NCBI GenBank assembly: GCA_003439945.1
Contig: QVRM01002357.1
Location: 62,001-126,000 of the forward strand
Reading direction: 5' to 3'
Length of the DNA stretch: 64,000 bases
From: Dermanyssus gallinae
Lineage: Eukaryota > Arthropoda > Arachnida > Mesostigmata > Dermanyssidae
Shown: positions 12,501 to 20,934 of the stretch, piece after piece
Layout of the letters: each line of letters starts with the position of its first letter
Numbering within the stretch: the stretch's first letter is position 1
Made by a program: the position numbers and the translations under genes
The notes under the pieces: generated by a model
The model's input: the letters and a program-made list of their open reading frames with translations, nothing else
What the model was told of the DNA's origin: nothing
The model's database searches: none

Positions 12501-15500
12501 TATAATACAGTTCATTATATACAATTTGAACACTTTAGCGACCGTCCCACCGACGAAAAAGTGCAAAGACCGCCGATGGGTCTGGCAGCTCGCTACGTGG
12601 TATTTAGCGCATATCTGCGAGCAGAACCGGCAACGACATTGATCGCTAACTTGGTGAAATCCTTGGGTCGACATTTAAAAAAATAGCCGAAAAGTTTCAT
12701 CTAAAAGAGATAGCGCCACTGAAAGGTGCAACTGAAAGAGGACACACAAAAGGCAATCCTGAGGGGTTACACAAACACTTACAGTGTCCGGAGACAGCCC
12801 CACCACCGTGGCTGATTAGAAAATATTTTTCTTAGCTATTCCGAGAGCCGTGACAGTAAGCTTACATAATCTGTTTTAAGCAAGAACTTTCGCAAAAAAA
12901 ACGGACTTACCGTTTGAGAATACGTTCGTCACAATATGACGACTGTACGAATTATTTGGCGCAAACGCAACGACCGGCCTCTCCGTGTAAAAGCCCGTGA
13001 TGTTGTTCTTTGTGAAGGGACCCACGGAGTTGGACGTCCCATTCAGCTGGTCACCGTTCATGTGGTCGTTGATCGGTGCTATTCGGGCACTCCATGTAAA
13101 CCACTGGATGATGACTAACGAGAAACAGAGGAAAATGAGGCGACAAGTAGTTATCATGAATAGTTAAAGCGAGAGCCAAAAAGATCGCGGCAGCAAATGA
13201 GGACAGCTAAAGAAAGGGCGAGAAGGAGAGAGAGAGAGAGAAATATAATGTGAAAGCAGAAGATAGAGAGAGAGAATGTATGACGAAATAATAACTGGGT
13301 TTCCGTTCTGTATTACGCAATGAAGATGTCAATGCCAAATGAGGGTAGTACTTCAGCTGACAGGCTTCGGGAAGAGCCTATGACATGCTTGAAATATGCT
13401 TCAAACTAACGAACAGTTTAGGCCCACTTGCACAATTTTTGCAGAAGCATATTTCCCTTTTTGAAGTCTTAATTGACGTAGAACAATCAAATATTGTATG
13501 CGCAAGCATAATGGATACAATAACTAAAATCAATACATATTATAAGTTCAATATTTGGTACAATTATTTTGCGATACAAATAGCAATCCAGAAGCGATAA
13601 CATGGGCAAGACAGTAACAGAAACAACGCAGAAGGCAAAACGCCAATTAGCGGAGTACTTACCGAGATTAAGTATGTAAAACAAAAAATACCACCAGCTC
13701 TAGTAGATCTACTTACTGATAGCGCGATCAACCAACTGAGTAACATAAATGCGAAAGAACAGCCAAGGCTGTTTCTACAGTTGCAACACCTGAGCCTACC
13801 AATGCTACTGGTGATAGGCCAGAAAAGAGCCAAAAGTATCAATATAGCCGGCCCGCTCTATTCTATCCAATGGCACCGAAAGCGGTTGTCGAGTCAAGCG
13901 GCTAAACACCAAACACTGGCGACTGATGGCCCACATATCGTTTTGGGTTTTGTTGTTTACTCAATATTTTCAGGCTATACCAAACCCGAATCGTTTGCAA
14001 CCGCGTGTTGCAAGGATCCACTCGAAGGCGGAGCCTTAACGAACTTACCTGACAATATATCCACATGCTAAGCCTCTCGAACTGACTTAAAAGTGGAAGC
14101 AATTCTTTTAAACGGCCCGAAGTGCCCTCTACAATCTCTGACTGACACCCAGACTCGTAGTTGATCACTTTGTCGTCTTCCGCGGACTAGTAAAGCAAAA
14201 AATCTCCCGCGGACCAGAAGAGCAACCGACCTTCGGCTCCGTCTCGTAGCATCAGTAATAGATAGTTATATGCCGCATCCCTATGGGATCATGCTATCTG
14301 CTGCATCCCTCTGGGAGCGCACGACTACCAGGGCTACACCAAGCCGCCTCCTCAACAAGGCTCAATGACCTATAGCGTTAACATCACACAGATAAGTCGC
14401 ATGGCGTCTGCAGCAGTCATAGAATTCGTATCTGAAAAGAGCCCATGGGTGTTCCATTCCATCCATGACAGAGTCCATTCACCATTCAGAACGAGCCTTA
14501 TGATGCCCCTTAATAAACGCCCGGTCGGAGGGACTACAAATCAGTAGAAGAGACACTCTAAGCACGTGGAATCAGCAAATATATACCCTGAATACTACTA
14601 AACAACATCAATACTCCTTGATCTAAACAAAACGGTACAGCTTTAAACGCGGGCCGCTTACCTACCCATTCGCTCAACTGCTAACGAGCCACAATGGCTG
14701 CTTTCAGCGATGCCTCCACCATTTGTAAAACTTACTACTTCTTATAAGATATGTGCAATTTTAGAGAGGCGGTAATGATGTAAGGCACTGCTACGAACGC
14801 TGTGCATTTTCAAACTTAGCGAGAGCTACTTTCTCGGATTCCAAGACTGGGAAATCCCCTGATGTGTCAAACCCTCTTAAGGGCGCTTGTCAAGAACTAT
14901 GTGTCCTGGAATTTTGTAAAAAAATATTTGCAGAATTTGTCTCATAGAAAATTACCACCGCACAACGTCGAGCAGCCTTAACGGCAAGTTGAAATGATCA
15001 GATAGAAGTCATTTCGAGCAGAGAATACTGCGTCCAACCCCGACAAGGGAGCAACGAGGACAACTGGACTTGAGTAGTTTGTAAGTCCCCGACTGTTGTA
15101 GCTTTAACAGCGACGCCGAGTTTGCATGTGCAATTTACCTACCAGTTAGATTAAAAAAAAAGTCAAAAAGTATTGCTGCTGTTTTGCAACCAACAAGCCT
15201 TATCGCATAAGACTGCTCTGCTATGCATGTAGTTTAGTTTCGCGGAAGTGTACTCTTGATGATTATCTTTATAGACGGATTACGTATCATAAGCTCTAGA
15301 AGAGATTGGGGTTGCCGTCCGTGCGCTTGCTTGTACCGCAGAGCATTGCAGCGGCCAGGCTGCTGCCCTGGCACAAAACTGTTTTTGTTGGCTCAAAACT
15401 GTTGACTAGAATGCGCGCGGTGCTTTGCCATAATGGCGGCCATAATGTCAATAGGCGTGTCCATTTTTTCTACACAAAAATCCTAAATCAGTCAGTTTTA

Positions 15501-16394
15501 AATGTAACATTTTAAATTGGACCTACATACAAGAGCTCTGACATTGCGTCAAACGTTTGCAGCTGGTAAATTTAACCGGCAAAAATCTTCTGCTTCTGCT
15601 AGTGAGTGAATTCATGTATCACCCAAAGGTAGATGTTTCGGCGAGATACGTGATAAATAAGGCAGCAACCACAACATGAGTAGCAACTATATTAGTCGCA
15701 ACAATATTAAAAAAGTAGGCCACGCACAGCTAGCTGCTAATACCGCAGTGGGGTTTGGTATATAAACGGAAATAGGGCAGCGTGCCGTATTTAGCCGGGA
15801 CGTTTCCCAACGGACCGCGCCGTGGGAAACTAAGGTTCCAGCAGTGGAATGTTCGACCTATCACACGGTTTACACAACCTGAATTGAACGGCAAACTTGC
15901 CAGCTTTAGATGGAGTTCCATATTAAATCGTACTGGGAACGCACTTGATGTTCGATTGTACAAAATATACTCAAAAGATATTGCAGCGGGTAGCTGTTTG
16001 CATGCTGTTTTTGCCTCGACGTACCTCGGTATGTCAGAACCACAATTTCGAAGCAGTGAATGCATTCAGTAGTAACGCGCAGGTTCACAGTTACTTCATA
16101 ATGTACTGCTGACTGCTATATCTTACCATTCCACTGGTTAGTCCTTTAATATATTGTGGTCTGAAGAGAGCAGACGAATAACTGTTTCTTTAACTTAAAT
16201 ATTTGACTGGTGTACATATATATATATATATATCACGAATAAAAGAACTTGTCAGTATCAAAAGGGCCTCACTTACAAACGAGCAGAACGGGGAAACCAA
16301 ACTGAGCGATTGTGCTCCAAGGTTGTTGTCGAGAGTTAAGGATGATGTCTTTGTATAGAAGAGCGGCCAGCTGACGGTGAAAGATCGCCATCAT
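41..16394 (-). CDS. ABCA-type full transporter, 5' half (nine exons, continues off left edge)
   Basis: Spliced gene read on the minus strand. Joining 16394-16277, 13114-12911, 11097-10826, 6492-6277, 4286-4052, 3480-3223, 2493-1724, 1269-1059 and 252-41 gives 2,496 nt, 832 codons with no stop, and every GT..AG junction is phase-matched. Order: short cytosolic N-terminus, TM1 (about residues 28-47), a luminal or extracellular loop rich in N-glycosylation sequons, TM2 (about 240-259) followed by the EKR..R.MGL motif, TM3-TM6, the YLDAVCP..GIP linker, and NBD1 with Walker A GPNGSGKTT at about 573-581. This spacing matches ABCA proteins of about 1,600-1,700 residues, so the window holds roughly half. 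ABCA proteins move lipids across plasma or lysosome-related membranes; the substrate here is unknown. NBD1 is degenerate at three catalytic sites. The closest relatives are probably ABCA3-like, but the subfamily member cannot be settled by eye. Confidence 0.9.
301..330. repeat. (TA)n microsatellite
   Basis: Perfect TA run of about 15 units in ABCA intron 8. Confidence 0.98.
1059..1269 (-). CDS. ABCA exon 8: Walker B to end of NBD1
   Basis: Phase 0 entry after CCGTGCAG, phase 1 exit at G|GTTTGT. It encodes ILILDQPTAGMNPEAR, the Walker B/D-loop region with glutamine in place of the catalytic glutamate (family LDEP), then the H-loop LTTHLTEEAD with its histidine, DRI.FISEG and the FLKRHYG end of the NBD. 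Human and insect ABCA proteins have the same order. The donor GTTTGT is non-consensus but is required by the phase match with exon 9. Confidence 0.92.
1441..1472. repeat. (TA)n microsatellite
   Basis: Perfect TA run of about 16 units in the ABCA intron between exons 7 and 8. Confidence 0.98.
1724..2493 (-). CDS. ABCA exon 7: last TM, linker and N-terminal half of NBD1
   Basis: 770 nt, phase 1 entry after TTTTTGCCAG, phase 0 exit at GTATGT. It opens with GLGLQWNHL (the family's G.qW motif), then a TM segment and YLDAVCPRKVGIPKHPLF, the signature linker of ABCA proteins. NBD1 follows: Walker A GPNGSGKTTLMNILAG, then a Q-loop region CPKLDVLCNELTV where the usual Q is K, and at the signature site EKLRTGARRKLS where LSGGM is expected. 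It ends IIGGSQ, directly continued by exon 8. The three deviations are in clear open reading frame and are not caused by a frameshift. Confidence 0.93.
2804..2950. repeat. Two-unit tandem duplication in ABCA intron 6
   Basis: A roughly 72-bp unit beginning AAATTATATTCAGT.CAGACC, with GTTCAATAG.CTGAAC and TATATTCTGAA.C further in, occurs twice head to tail with a few substitutions and small gaps. It lies in the intron between exons 6 and 7 and has no coding sign. Confidence 0.75.
3223..3480 (-). CDS. ABCA exon 6: further TM segments of the first membrane domain
   Basis: Phase 1 entry, phase 1 exit at GTAAGT; 85 full codons. It encodes hydrophobic segments (LLLIGVILGCVLPCM, AFTIVFISMSAQLLIM and VVKLVASLLPSVGYYWLF) and ends MYAETT-G, the G being completed by exon 7. 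It is the ABCA region just before the G-x-Q-W motif. The acceptor (CACACCTTAAG) is weak in pyrimidines and is placed mainly by phase. Confidence 0.85.
4052..4286 (-). CDS. ABCA exon 5: MGL motif, TM3 and TM4
   Basis: Phase 0 entry after ATCATAG, phase 1 exit at C|GTACGT; 78 codons plus one base. It begins with VLMRTMGLPTYVYW, which completes the conserved motif begun in exon 4, and carries two membrane segments with the YSDLSLTF stretch between them, as in other ABCA proteins (Y.D.sL.F). The mariner copy at 4526-5809 sits in the intron before it. Confidence 0.9.
4526..5809 (-). mobile_element. mariner-family transposon, copy 1 (in ABCA intron 4)
   Basis: A 1,284-bp element with matching inverted ends (TTAGGTAAGTCAAAAAGTTC at the left, its reverse complement at the right, both extending into GTCGGCTTT) and flanked by TA on both sides, the mariner target duplication. 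It carries a decayed transposase read on the minus strand. It lies between ABCA exons 4 and 5, antisense or sense relative to nothing else. The same element occurs at 32409-33367. Confidence 0.93.
4601..5628 (-). pseudogene. mariner transposase (broken), copy 1
   Basis: Starts at ATG 5628 (MEDKNTHFRHIMLF, the usual mariner N-terminus). It has the helix-turn-helix pair (GNFNLEDEPRSGRP), ITGDEKW with the first catalytic Asp, HDKATPH with the second, and YSPDLAPSDYHLF with the third; 34 residues separate the last two, the classic DD34D spacing. Breaks: a TAA after HKSTV, where copy 2 has a glutamate codon; a TAA after GDEKWIL; and a frameshift near 4925. It is therefore inactive, although all three catalytic Asp codons survive. 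HDKATPH replaces the usual HDNARPH. Confidence 0.92.
6277..6492 (-). CDS. ABCA exon 4: end of loop, TM2, EKR motif
   Basis: Exactly 72 codons, phase 0 at both ends, with acceptor TGTTGCAG and donor GTGAGA. Residues 42-61 of the exon are hydrophobic (IGLLLLASNIIYVSASV) and are followed by RRLITEKRVGLR, the family's conserved segment after TM2 (usual form: R.iv.EKE..lKe.M..MGL). TM2 falls near protein residue 240-259, about where ABCA3-like proteins have it, so no loop exon seems to be missing. The 4.3-kb intron before it holds two LINE relics. Confidence 0.88.
6515..6549. repeat. (TA)n microsatellite
   Basis: TA run of about 17 units beginning 23 bases upstream (minus-strand sense) of the exon 4 acceptor. 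Confidence 0.98.
8221..8975 (-). pseudogene. LINE reverse transcriptase C-terminal relic (in ABCA intron 3)
   Basis: Two overlapping minus-strand frames together look like the end of a LINE ORF2: KTQVVAFGKG (the K-T-x-v-m-F motif after the RT palm), then LTHGLEFWTVSHKG, QLNVVQGRFLHMF, and finally VRAVREWNSL, the R.v..WNsLP ending common in CR1/RTE-type LINEs. At least one frameshift and one stop separate the parts. No RT palm (YADD) remains. It is not an ABCA exon: neither frame has the loop features or a matching splice phase. Confidence 0.55.
9473..10340 (-). mobile_element. R1-like LINE, 3' fragment (in ABCA intron 3)
   Basis: Runs parallel to the end of the 34352-37351 element: the CxxC..H..C-bearing C-terminus, the GEHTRQE ending and stop, then a 3' UTR with the shared GGTTTTTAGTGGGTT motif and an A8 tail (T8 at 9472-9479 on the plus strand). 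Frame 9656-9886 encodes the last 76 residues, and the upstream part is frameshifted. The 5' boundary near 10340 is where similarity to the longer copy fades. The copy is a 5'-truncated insertion on the same strand as the ABCA gene. Confidence 0.8.
10826..11097 (-). CDS. ABCA exon 3: luminal loop
   Basis: It enters in phase 1 after TTTTCTAG and exits in phase 0 at a GTAAGT donor, giving 90 codons. The peptide continues the loop with further sequons (N-I-T, N-L-T, N-R-S) and a VLNYVLQFGSQYF stretch, and ends with an aromatic, hydrophobic LLWPLMYAVFT. Loop exons are the least conserved part of ABCA genes, so this assignment rests on position, open frame and phase match rather than on a strong motif. 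Confidence 0.8.
12911..13114 (-). CDS. ABCA exon 2: end of TM1 and first part of luminal loop
   Basis: The acceptor is a pyrimidine-rich TTTCTCGTTAG and the entry phase 1 matches exon 1. It encodes 67 codons plus one base. The first residues (TTC)ATCATCCAG finish TM1; the rest is the start of the large loop with sequons N-G-T, N-I-T and N-N-S, and the conserved AFAPNNSYSRHIV stretch that corresponds to the 'aYtPnts' motif of ABCA loops. The donor is GTAAGT. An ATG at 13157 could start a shorter product, but that frame would read through the acceptor and lose the N-terminal cytosolic part. Confidence 0.85.
13219..13276. repeat. (GA)n-rich tract
   Basis: Imperfect GA/GAGA run just upstream of ABCA exon 2, in intron 1. 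Confidence 0.9.
14070..14165. repeat. Short dispersed repeat, copy 1
   Basis: The stretch GGAAGCAATT.TTT.AAACGG..(T/C)GAAG(T/C)GCCCTC recurs at about 50818-50900. The flanks share CTCGA.(C)TGACT. It has no coding content, may be a SINE tail or other decayed mobile sequence, and lies in ABCA intron 1. Confidence 0.55.
16277..16394 (-). CDS. ABCA exon 1: start codon, N-terminus and start of TM1
   Basis: Two consecutive ATGs (16394 and 16391) open a frame of 39 codons plus one base, ending at a GTAAGT donor. The peptide has the usual ABCA start: a basic, aromatic cytosolic stretch (LLYKDIILNSRQQPW) running into the hydrophobic first membrane segment (QFGFPVLLV). It exits in phase 1 and joins exon 2 to complete TM1. 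An in-frame stop lies upstream (TGA, before an AAC AGG run) with no other ATG between, so this start is reasonable. A CAACAG just upstream could be an acceptor of an additional 5' exon, which I cannot exclude. Confidence 0.75.
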
Positions 16395-16546
16395 CGGCGT
16401 CAGCACCACGCAGGTCCCTGTTGCTGTTGCTAGAATCCTGTTTATTCACCCTTGAGCAGCGTCGCTACGATTTCCACCCCAACATCGCCGCCCTAAGCCA
16501 GAGAATTGTAATCGATAGCATTGAGTCGCGTGTAGTAATTCGTGAC

Positions 16547-16548
<2 letters not shown>

Positions 16549-16607
<59 letters not shown>
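16549..16607. repeat. (TA)n microsatellite upstream of ABCA start
   Basis: About 29 perfect TA units, 155 bases upstream of the proposed ABCA start codon (minus-strand sense). It would lie in the promoter or 5' UTR region if exon 1 is truly first. Confidence 0.97.
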
Positions 16608-16609
<2 letters not shown>

Positions 16610-16863
16610 GTATTCGCGTCTCCCAGTTTAATAACGTATGTGAAAATAATCGGTTTGCTCGATTTAGTCGCAAACGGAAAACACTAAAAGCTACCAATAC
16701 GGCACCCAACAGTAGTACTACATTATGAGCAATCTGTAGGCCAATTTCATTCAAAGTGAAGCAATTTAGCTGCTTAGTTTTAGCGATTAAAGTTTACTTA
16801 AGTGTTATTACACTTCTTTCACTCTAAAGGGCTAACACCTTTAGAAAGTAATATAAATAAATT

Positions 16864-16865
<2 letters not shown>

Positions 16866-16947
<82 letters not shown>
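16866..16947. repeat. (TA)n microsatellite, interrupted
   Basis: About 40 TA units with one AAAT interruption at 16920-16924, also upstream of the ABCA 5' end. Confidence 0.97.
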
Positions 16948-17439
16948 ATAAAGAACACAACTAAACGAAGAACGTACATGAATTGGGGAAGGTAGAATTA
17001 ACGATTCTGGCCCGGTGGTCAGAGACTGGAAGAGGAAATAGGCCAGACAAAGATAACCAAGACGCTAAATTAATAGCAGTCAGCACCCAAACACTTGTAG
17101 GACAGAGGCCGGGGCAACAGTGGGCATCCCCGAAAGCCCCACATTTAAACAAATCTAATTCTGCACAGGTAGCGAGACTGAGCTGTTGTCAGTCGAACGT
17201 TTACTCGGCTTTTCTGTCCATTCATTCGTCTGCGTAAATTGGAGAGGGTGCCACTTTAGCTGAGCAAAACATCAACAACACAAATATGCCAAAATCGGGC
17301 TAAGGGAGCTAACCTCGTCTTCAGTCGATCTTAAATACACTGTGGTCGTCAGACCCAGCTTGGTCAGAATTGAACGATAGTAGATTTCTTCGTTATAATT
17401 CGCATTTTTTGGACAGCAAATAATTTTGCCATTAAGGCT

Positions 17440-17535
17440 GACCTTCAGAAAATACGCTCATTTCATGGAGATCATTTTTGTACCAAATCGACGTCGATTC
17501 GATTGTGGTTGCAAAGTAACTTAAATTTTCCGGAC
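17440..17535 (+). repeat. Diverged relic of the long-TIR element's arm
   Basis: The stretch ACG.(T)CATTTC....ATCATTTT.GTA.CAAAT, then GTGGTTGCA.AGTAACT, parallels 44294-44355 in the left arm of the 43911-46796 element, with substitutions throughout. This is by-eye similarity only; boundaries are uncertain. Confidence 0.45.
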
Positions 17536-17699
17536 ATGTCGAATAAAGTGGATATATAAAGTTAAGATTTTGACTATTCCACTGCCCGGCATGGAGAGTA
17601 CCAAGGGGTGGGCTGCTCGGAGATACTTTACATATAGAGAATGTTGTCGCACGTATGTTGGAGTTTCGAGAACAGTGGAAGAAACTTGCGTGCATAATA

Positions 17700-18110
17700 A
17701 CAGGCATCATGATGGCCAAGGAGGAGGCTGTACGACGGCGCGCCGTCGACTTCATTGTAAATGATGTCGTTGGCGAAGTTATCGCCGTGATGGTAGGTGT
17801 GGTCTCAGTGGCGGTCGATCTAACGAACGGTGCCTACATATAAGCTTTGTGAAGGTCTAAAGCTTGCAAGGAATTTTAATTTACATAGTATTAAACGAGA
17901 ATCGGTGATGATAGTTATACGATAGGTTGTGATAGTATTAGAGACCCCCATCTAAACTGTGAGCAATATTAGTTTCACTTATAGGACCCGGTTATGGGGG
18001 ATGACATGAGGTCTATATTATAGGACCCGGTTATGGGGGATGATATGAAGGTTTTAACAAGTAATACAAAAACGTTGATAGTCATCGAGCTACCAACCAG
18101 CGTGTAGTCC
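17700..18110 (+). repeat. Dispersed repeat D, copy 1
   Basis: Shares a series of collinear blocks with 54640-55035: GTTGGCGAAGTTAT.G.CGTGATGGT, GGTGTGGTCTC.G.GGCGGTCGAT, GTGAGCAATATTAGTTT and TATAGGACCCGGTTA.GGGGGATGACA. Both copies are in the same orientation. In this copy the GGACCCGG block is itself duplicated in tandem with a 39-bp period (17979-18017 and 18018-18056). It does not encode a recognisable protein; nature unknown. Confidence 0.75.
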
Positions 18111-18699
18111 TGCACAGCGTGCCTAAAAGCATTTCCAGCTTTATCAAACGACTCACTTGTGTTACTCGCATAGATCTGTTTATATTATGTTACAAACATA
18201 TTTTGAATATTCGCGCCGTTGCTCGGAGTGAGACTCACGCAGCCCAACGGCTATTGTTGGTCTGGCCCTTGGCGCATCCAAGCTCGTGGGGGACGGATAA
18301 TAGGCTAGAATTAAAAACAACCTCATCAATTTTCTTTCATTCTAGGCAACAAAACGGGTCTCCGCTTGGACATTAGGTATCCAAAAGGTCGGACCTGCGT
18401 GTATATTCGGTTAGCGTTCTATTACAATCACTAAGCTGCGATGGCGAAAAATTGTTGTTCGTACAACTGAGATCGTTTAATGGTGTCTATTGGGTTTTGC
18501 TGCGTAAATTCGAATGCGACGGCCGTTGGCTGCCCGCCTAAATGAATATAGTTCAAATAAAGGTAGTCAGCAACGGCGGCAGATACGGCCCTTACTAAAG
18601 AAATGCATCAAAGGCATTCTTCAACGCATTCAGACTGGCCACCCAATTTGCTCCGCTAAATGCATTCTTTAATACAATACTTAGCTTCATTAACCGACG

Positions 18700-19830
18700 G
18701 TTGGCTTATATATTGCGCGTAAAGGGAAATCACACATTCTGTGTATTCGTCACGGTTCCAAAAGTCGGGTCAACAGAACTGCCCTATCGCATTGATCGAC
18801 GTATTATAGATCACACTGTCGCCCACAGAATTTGCACAAGCACAACAAAGATATTTCGTGAAACGTCTATCGAATACATATATTCATGTGGATGTCTTGT
18901 ACAGCAAATAATTTGATTGAAAGGTGTCCATCCTCATAATTGCAGCGCTTTGTCCAGGGTACACCGCAAACCCGTTCCTCTTTATATTGTATATAGCTGG
19001 CTTAGCGGACGCCCTCAGAAACTACATGCATTTTATGTTGACGACTTAGTGGTGCTTGCAAAAACACGAAACCACTTGCAGTTGTATCTCCAGGAAGCCT
19101 CAGATTGGTGCCAAGAACACCAATTGACCATCAACATCACCAAAACAAAATACTACGATTTAGTAACGGCGGATCGTACGATGCAGATGACAGGTGCATC
19201 AAGATAGGGGTAGTACATATTTAACTCGTTAATCACTTTTGTTATCTAGGAATAACAGTGACCCCCCGGCTGTCATTCAGCAGACATATAGAGGAAATGC
19301 GTAGCAAGGCCACGGCGGTCATGATTCTAGTGGGAAACGTTACTGACATAGACCTAAAAATCGCGTTAAATTTATTTAGAACAAAACATGTTTCTGTAGT
19401 AAGATACTGCCTTCCCGCAATTGCCCCTATTTCACAATATCGGACCTTAAAAACATAGATAAAATAAAAGCTTATTTCATAAAGCGCACGTTAGGCTTGC
19501 AAAATAACGCACCGGCCACGCTCGCACTAGAACTATGCCACGAACGCACACTAGTAGTCTTAGAAGCCTACAGAGAATTTAGAGAAACCCGCAACATGGC
19601 ATTTGTAATGATCCTGCTTTTTTGCAGCAATAAATGAAAACTGTCATCACAGAGAAATATATATATATAATATGTCGAACAACATGGCATGGCTACGACC
19701 ACCTTAAGTGCTTAAGAGGAAATGGTTATGAAATTGACAAATGCGTATGTAAATATTGTGGCGAGTGCAATATCGGACGTTACCACATACTTCACTTGCT
19801 CTACACTACAAGCACGTGTTAACGATATTC
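18700..19830 (+). pseudogene. LINE reverse transcriptase relic
   Basis: Frameshifted plus-strand LINE ORF2. A C-P-G-Y-T-A-N-P-F-L-F-I-L-Y-I-A-G-L-A stretch near 18950 matches the RT 'GCPLSPLLF' block; 19030-19130 gives FYVDDLVVLAKTRNHLQLYL with the YxDD catalytic pair intact, then NITKTKY; after a stop and frameshift, 19258-19458 and beyond continue the thumb region (FSRHIEEMRSKA, VVRYCLPAIAP). Near 19744 CVCKYCGECNIGRYHILH resembles the terminal zinc knuckle. Several stops make it inactive. It is related to the relic at 39426-39737 by the AKTRN/AKSRN block. Confidence 0.75.
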
Positions 19831-19873
19831 TTTTTTTAAATGTCTTTAACTCTATGAGATGTATATATATACA

Positions 19874-20400
19874 CATAACATGATTTATTAAAAATACAGA
19901 TGGAGCGACAATTCTCTCCTGAGAACGTGTGCACTGGGATTACTCCTGAGGGAGTACTCCTGAGAACGTGTGCGCTCGGCTAAAAGTGTCGTTAAAACTG
20001 GCATGTCTGGCACGTCGTCCGGCACTCATGACGCACGACAACCCATGTTGGGCTAACCTGTCAACAGGCTGACCACACTTGCATTGGTGAGGGGATACAA
20101 GATCACAGCCGAGGCGAAGTCCTGCCCCGATTCGGGTCGTTTCGTCGTCCAAAAGGGTGCCCAGTGGGGCGCTTGGAAGCGCATGCAGCCAGGCCCCGGA
20201 TCCCTTAGCGGCGACCGCCCGAAGACGAGCCTTTGTGGCGTCATCAATGGCGTCCGCGATAAAGCCGCAATATACTTTTTCGTGCAACAACGCGCTCCAG
20301 TTTTGTTGGCTCCGAGAATTACCCGGGGCACACTGCAAATTGTCTTGAACTCTTCTTCGATAACTTCGATAATTGCCTTTAACTCTTCTTCTAACGACAT
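19874..20400 (-). mobile_element. Truncated sister copy of the endonuclease-bearing LINE (3' part)
   Basis: Minus-strand sequence parallels 21500-21850 of the neighbouring element: WSALLHEKVYCG, RAVAAKGSGAWLHA, TRIG.GLRLGCDLVS and the zinc knuckle CKCGQPVD.LA.HGLSC. It then jumps to the shared 3' UTR (CTCCAT.TG.ATT.T.AATAAATCA.GT). The endonuclease segment (RPDG..WDATV) is missing, so this copy has an internal deletion as well as 5' truncation. Its 3' end abuts a TATATATATACA run at 19860-19873. Confidence 0.85.
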
Positions 20401-20447
20401 TCTTAGCCTACAAATTGATATGTAAACTTTTGTACTACACTACACAT

Positions 20448-20753
20448 TTATGGTGAATGAACTTGAAATAATTGCAGCGCTTTTACAAACTGGGCGTCAC
20501 TGGGTTTCATAAAAAACGGAGGGCCAATGTTTACCATTGTAACCTCCCATTCAGACATGTGCACATTGAAAGCTACCGTTTTTGCCAGAGCATGCATCTT
20601 CTGTAGGGTCTCACCAAGTAGCGGACACGACGCCAGTAAATAGACTAATTTGTTGAGGCTAGTGCCGTGTTTGTTATTGCGAGGAATCGCTAAAGGGGCG
20701 CGGCCGGGCTTGAACAGAATTTGAACCTCTGAGGTTCCATCTGCATCTACCCC
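20448..20753 (-). other. Unassigned 101-codon open frame between the two LINE copies
   Basis: A stop-to-stop minus-strand frame of 101 codons. It includes ILFKPGRAPLAIPRNN, LLASCPLLGETLQK and MVNIGPPFFMKPSDAQF, with balanced composition and no low-complexity. I do not recognise the family. It lies between the 3' end of the full LINE copy and the truncated copy, so it may be a relic of another retroelement or an older host exon. The internal ATG would leave only about 40 residues. Confidence 0.35.
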
Positions 20754-20911
20754 TTATCTGTAAGTAGGACATGCCATTGCCCTGCCACAGAGCATATTCT
20801 TCTTAATCTCAACGTTGCAGACGAAAAATACAGAATTCTCGCGCTCAAACAACACACGTCCTCTGCCTGGCTCGCTCCAACGACTACTGACTCATTTATT
20901 GCCATGCCTCT

Positions 20912-20934
20912 TTATATATATATATATATATATA
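20912..20934. repeat. (TA)n tract at LINE 3' end
   Basis: TA run adjoining the AATAAATCACGTATACATATGG 3' end (minus-strand sense) of the 20935-23990 LINE. Confidence 0.95.

Larger units (their letters stand above)
16395..17430. other. Sequence upstream of ABCA exon 1, no gene seen
   Basis: Contains the two long TA tracts and otherwise AT-rich unique-looking DNA. I see no exon, no clear TATA/initiator arrangement that I would trust, and no transposon end. Any core promoter of the ABCA gene should be here or in a more distant 5' exon. Confidence 0.5.

Noticed and set aside
12876..13157. ATG at 13157 as the ABCA start with a signal peptide
   Set aside because: A better acceptor within that frame (TTTCTCGTTAG) joins in phase to 16277-16394, which supplies the family's cytosolic N-terminus and completes TM1.
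17655..17843. Val-rich frame in repeat D as a membrane protein gene
   Set aside because: The second copy at 54.7 kb does not keep the frame, so it is not under coding constraint.
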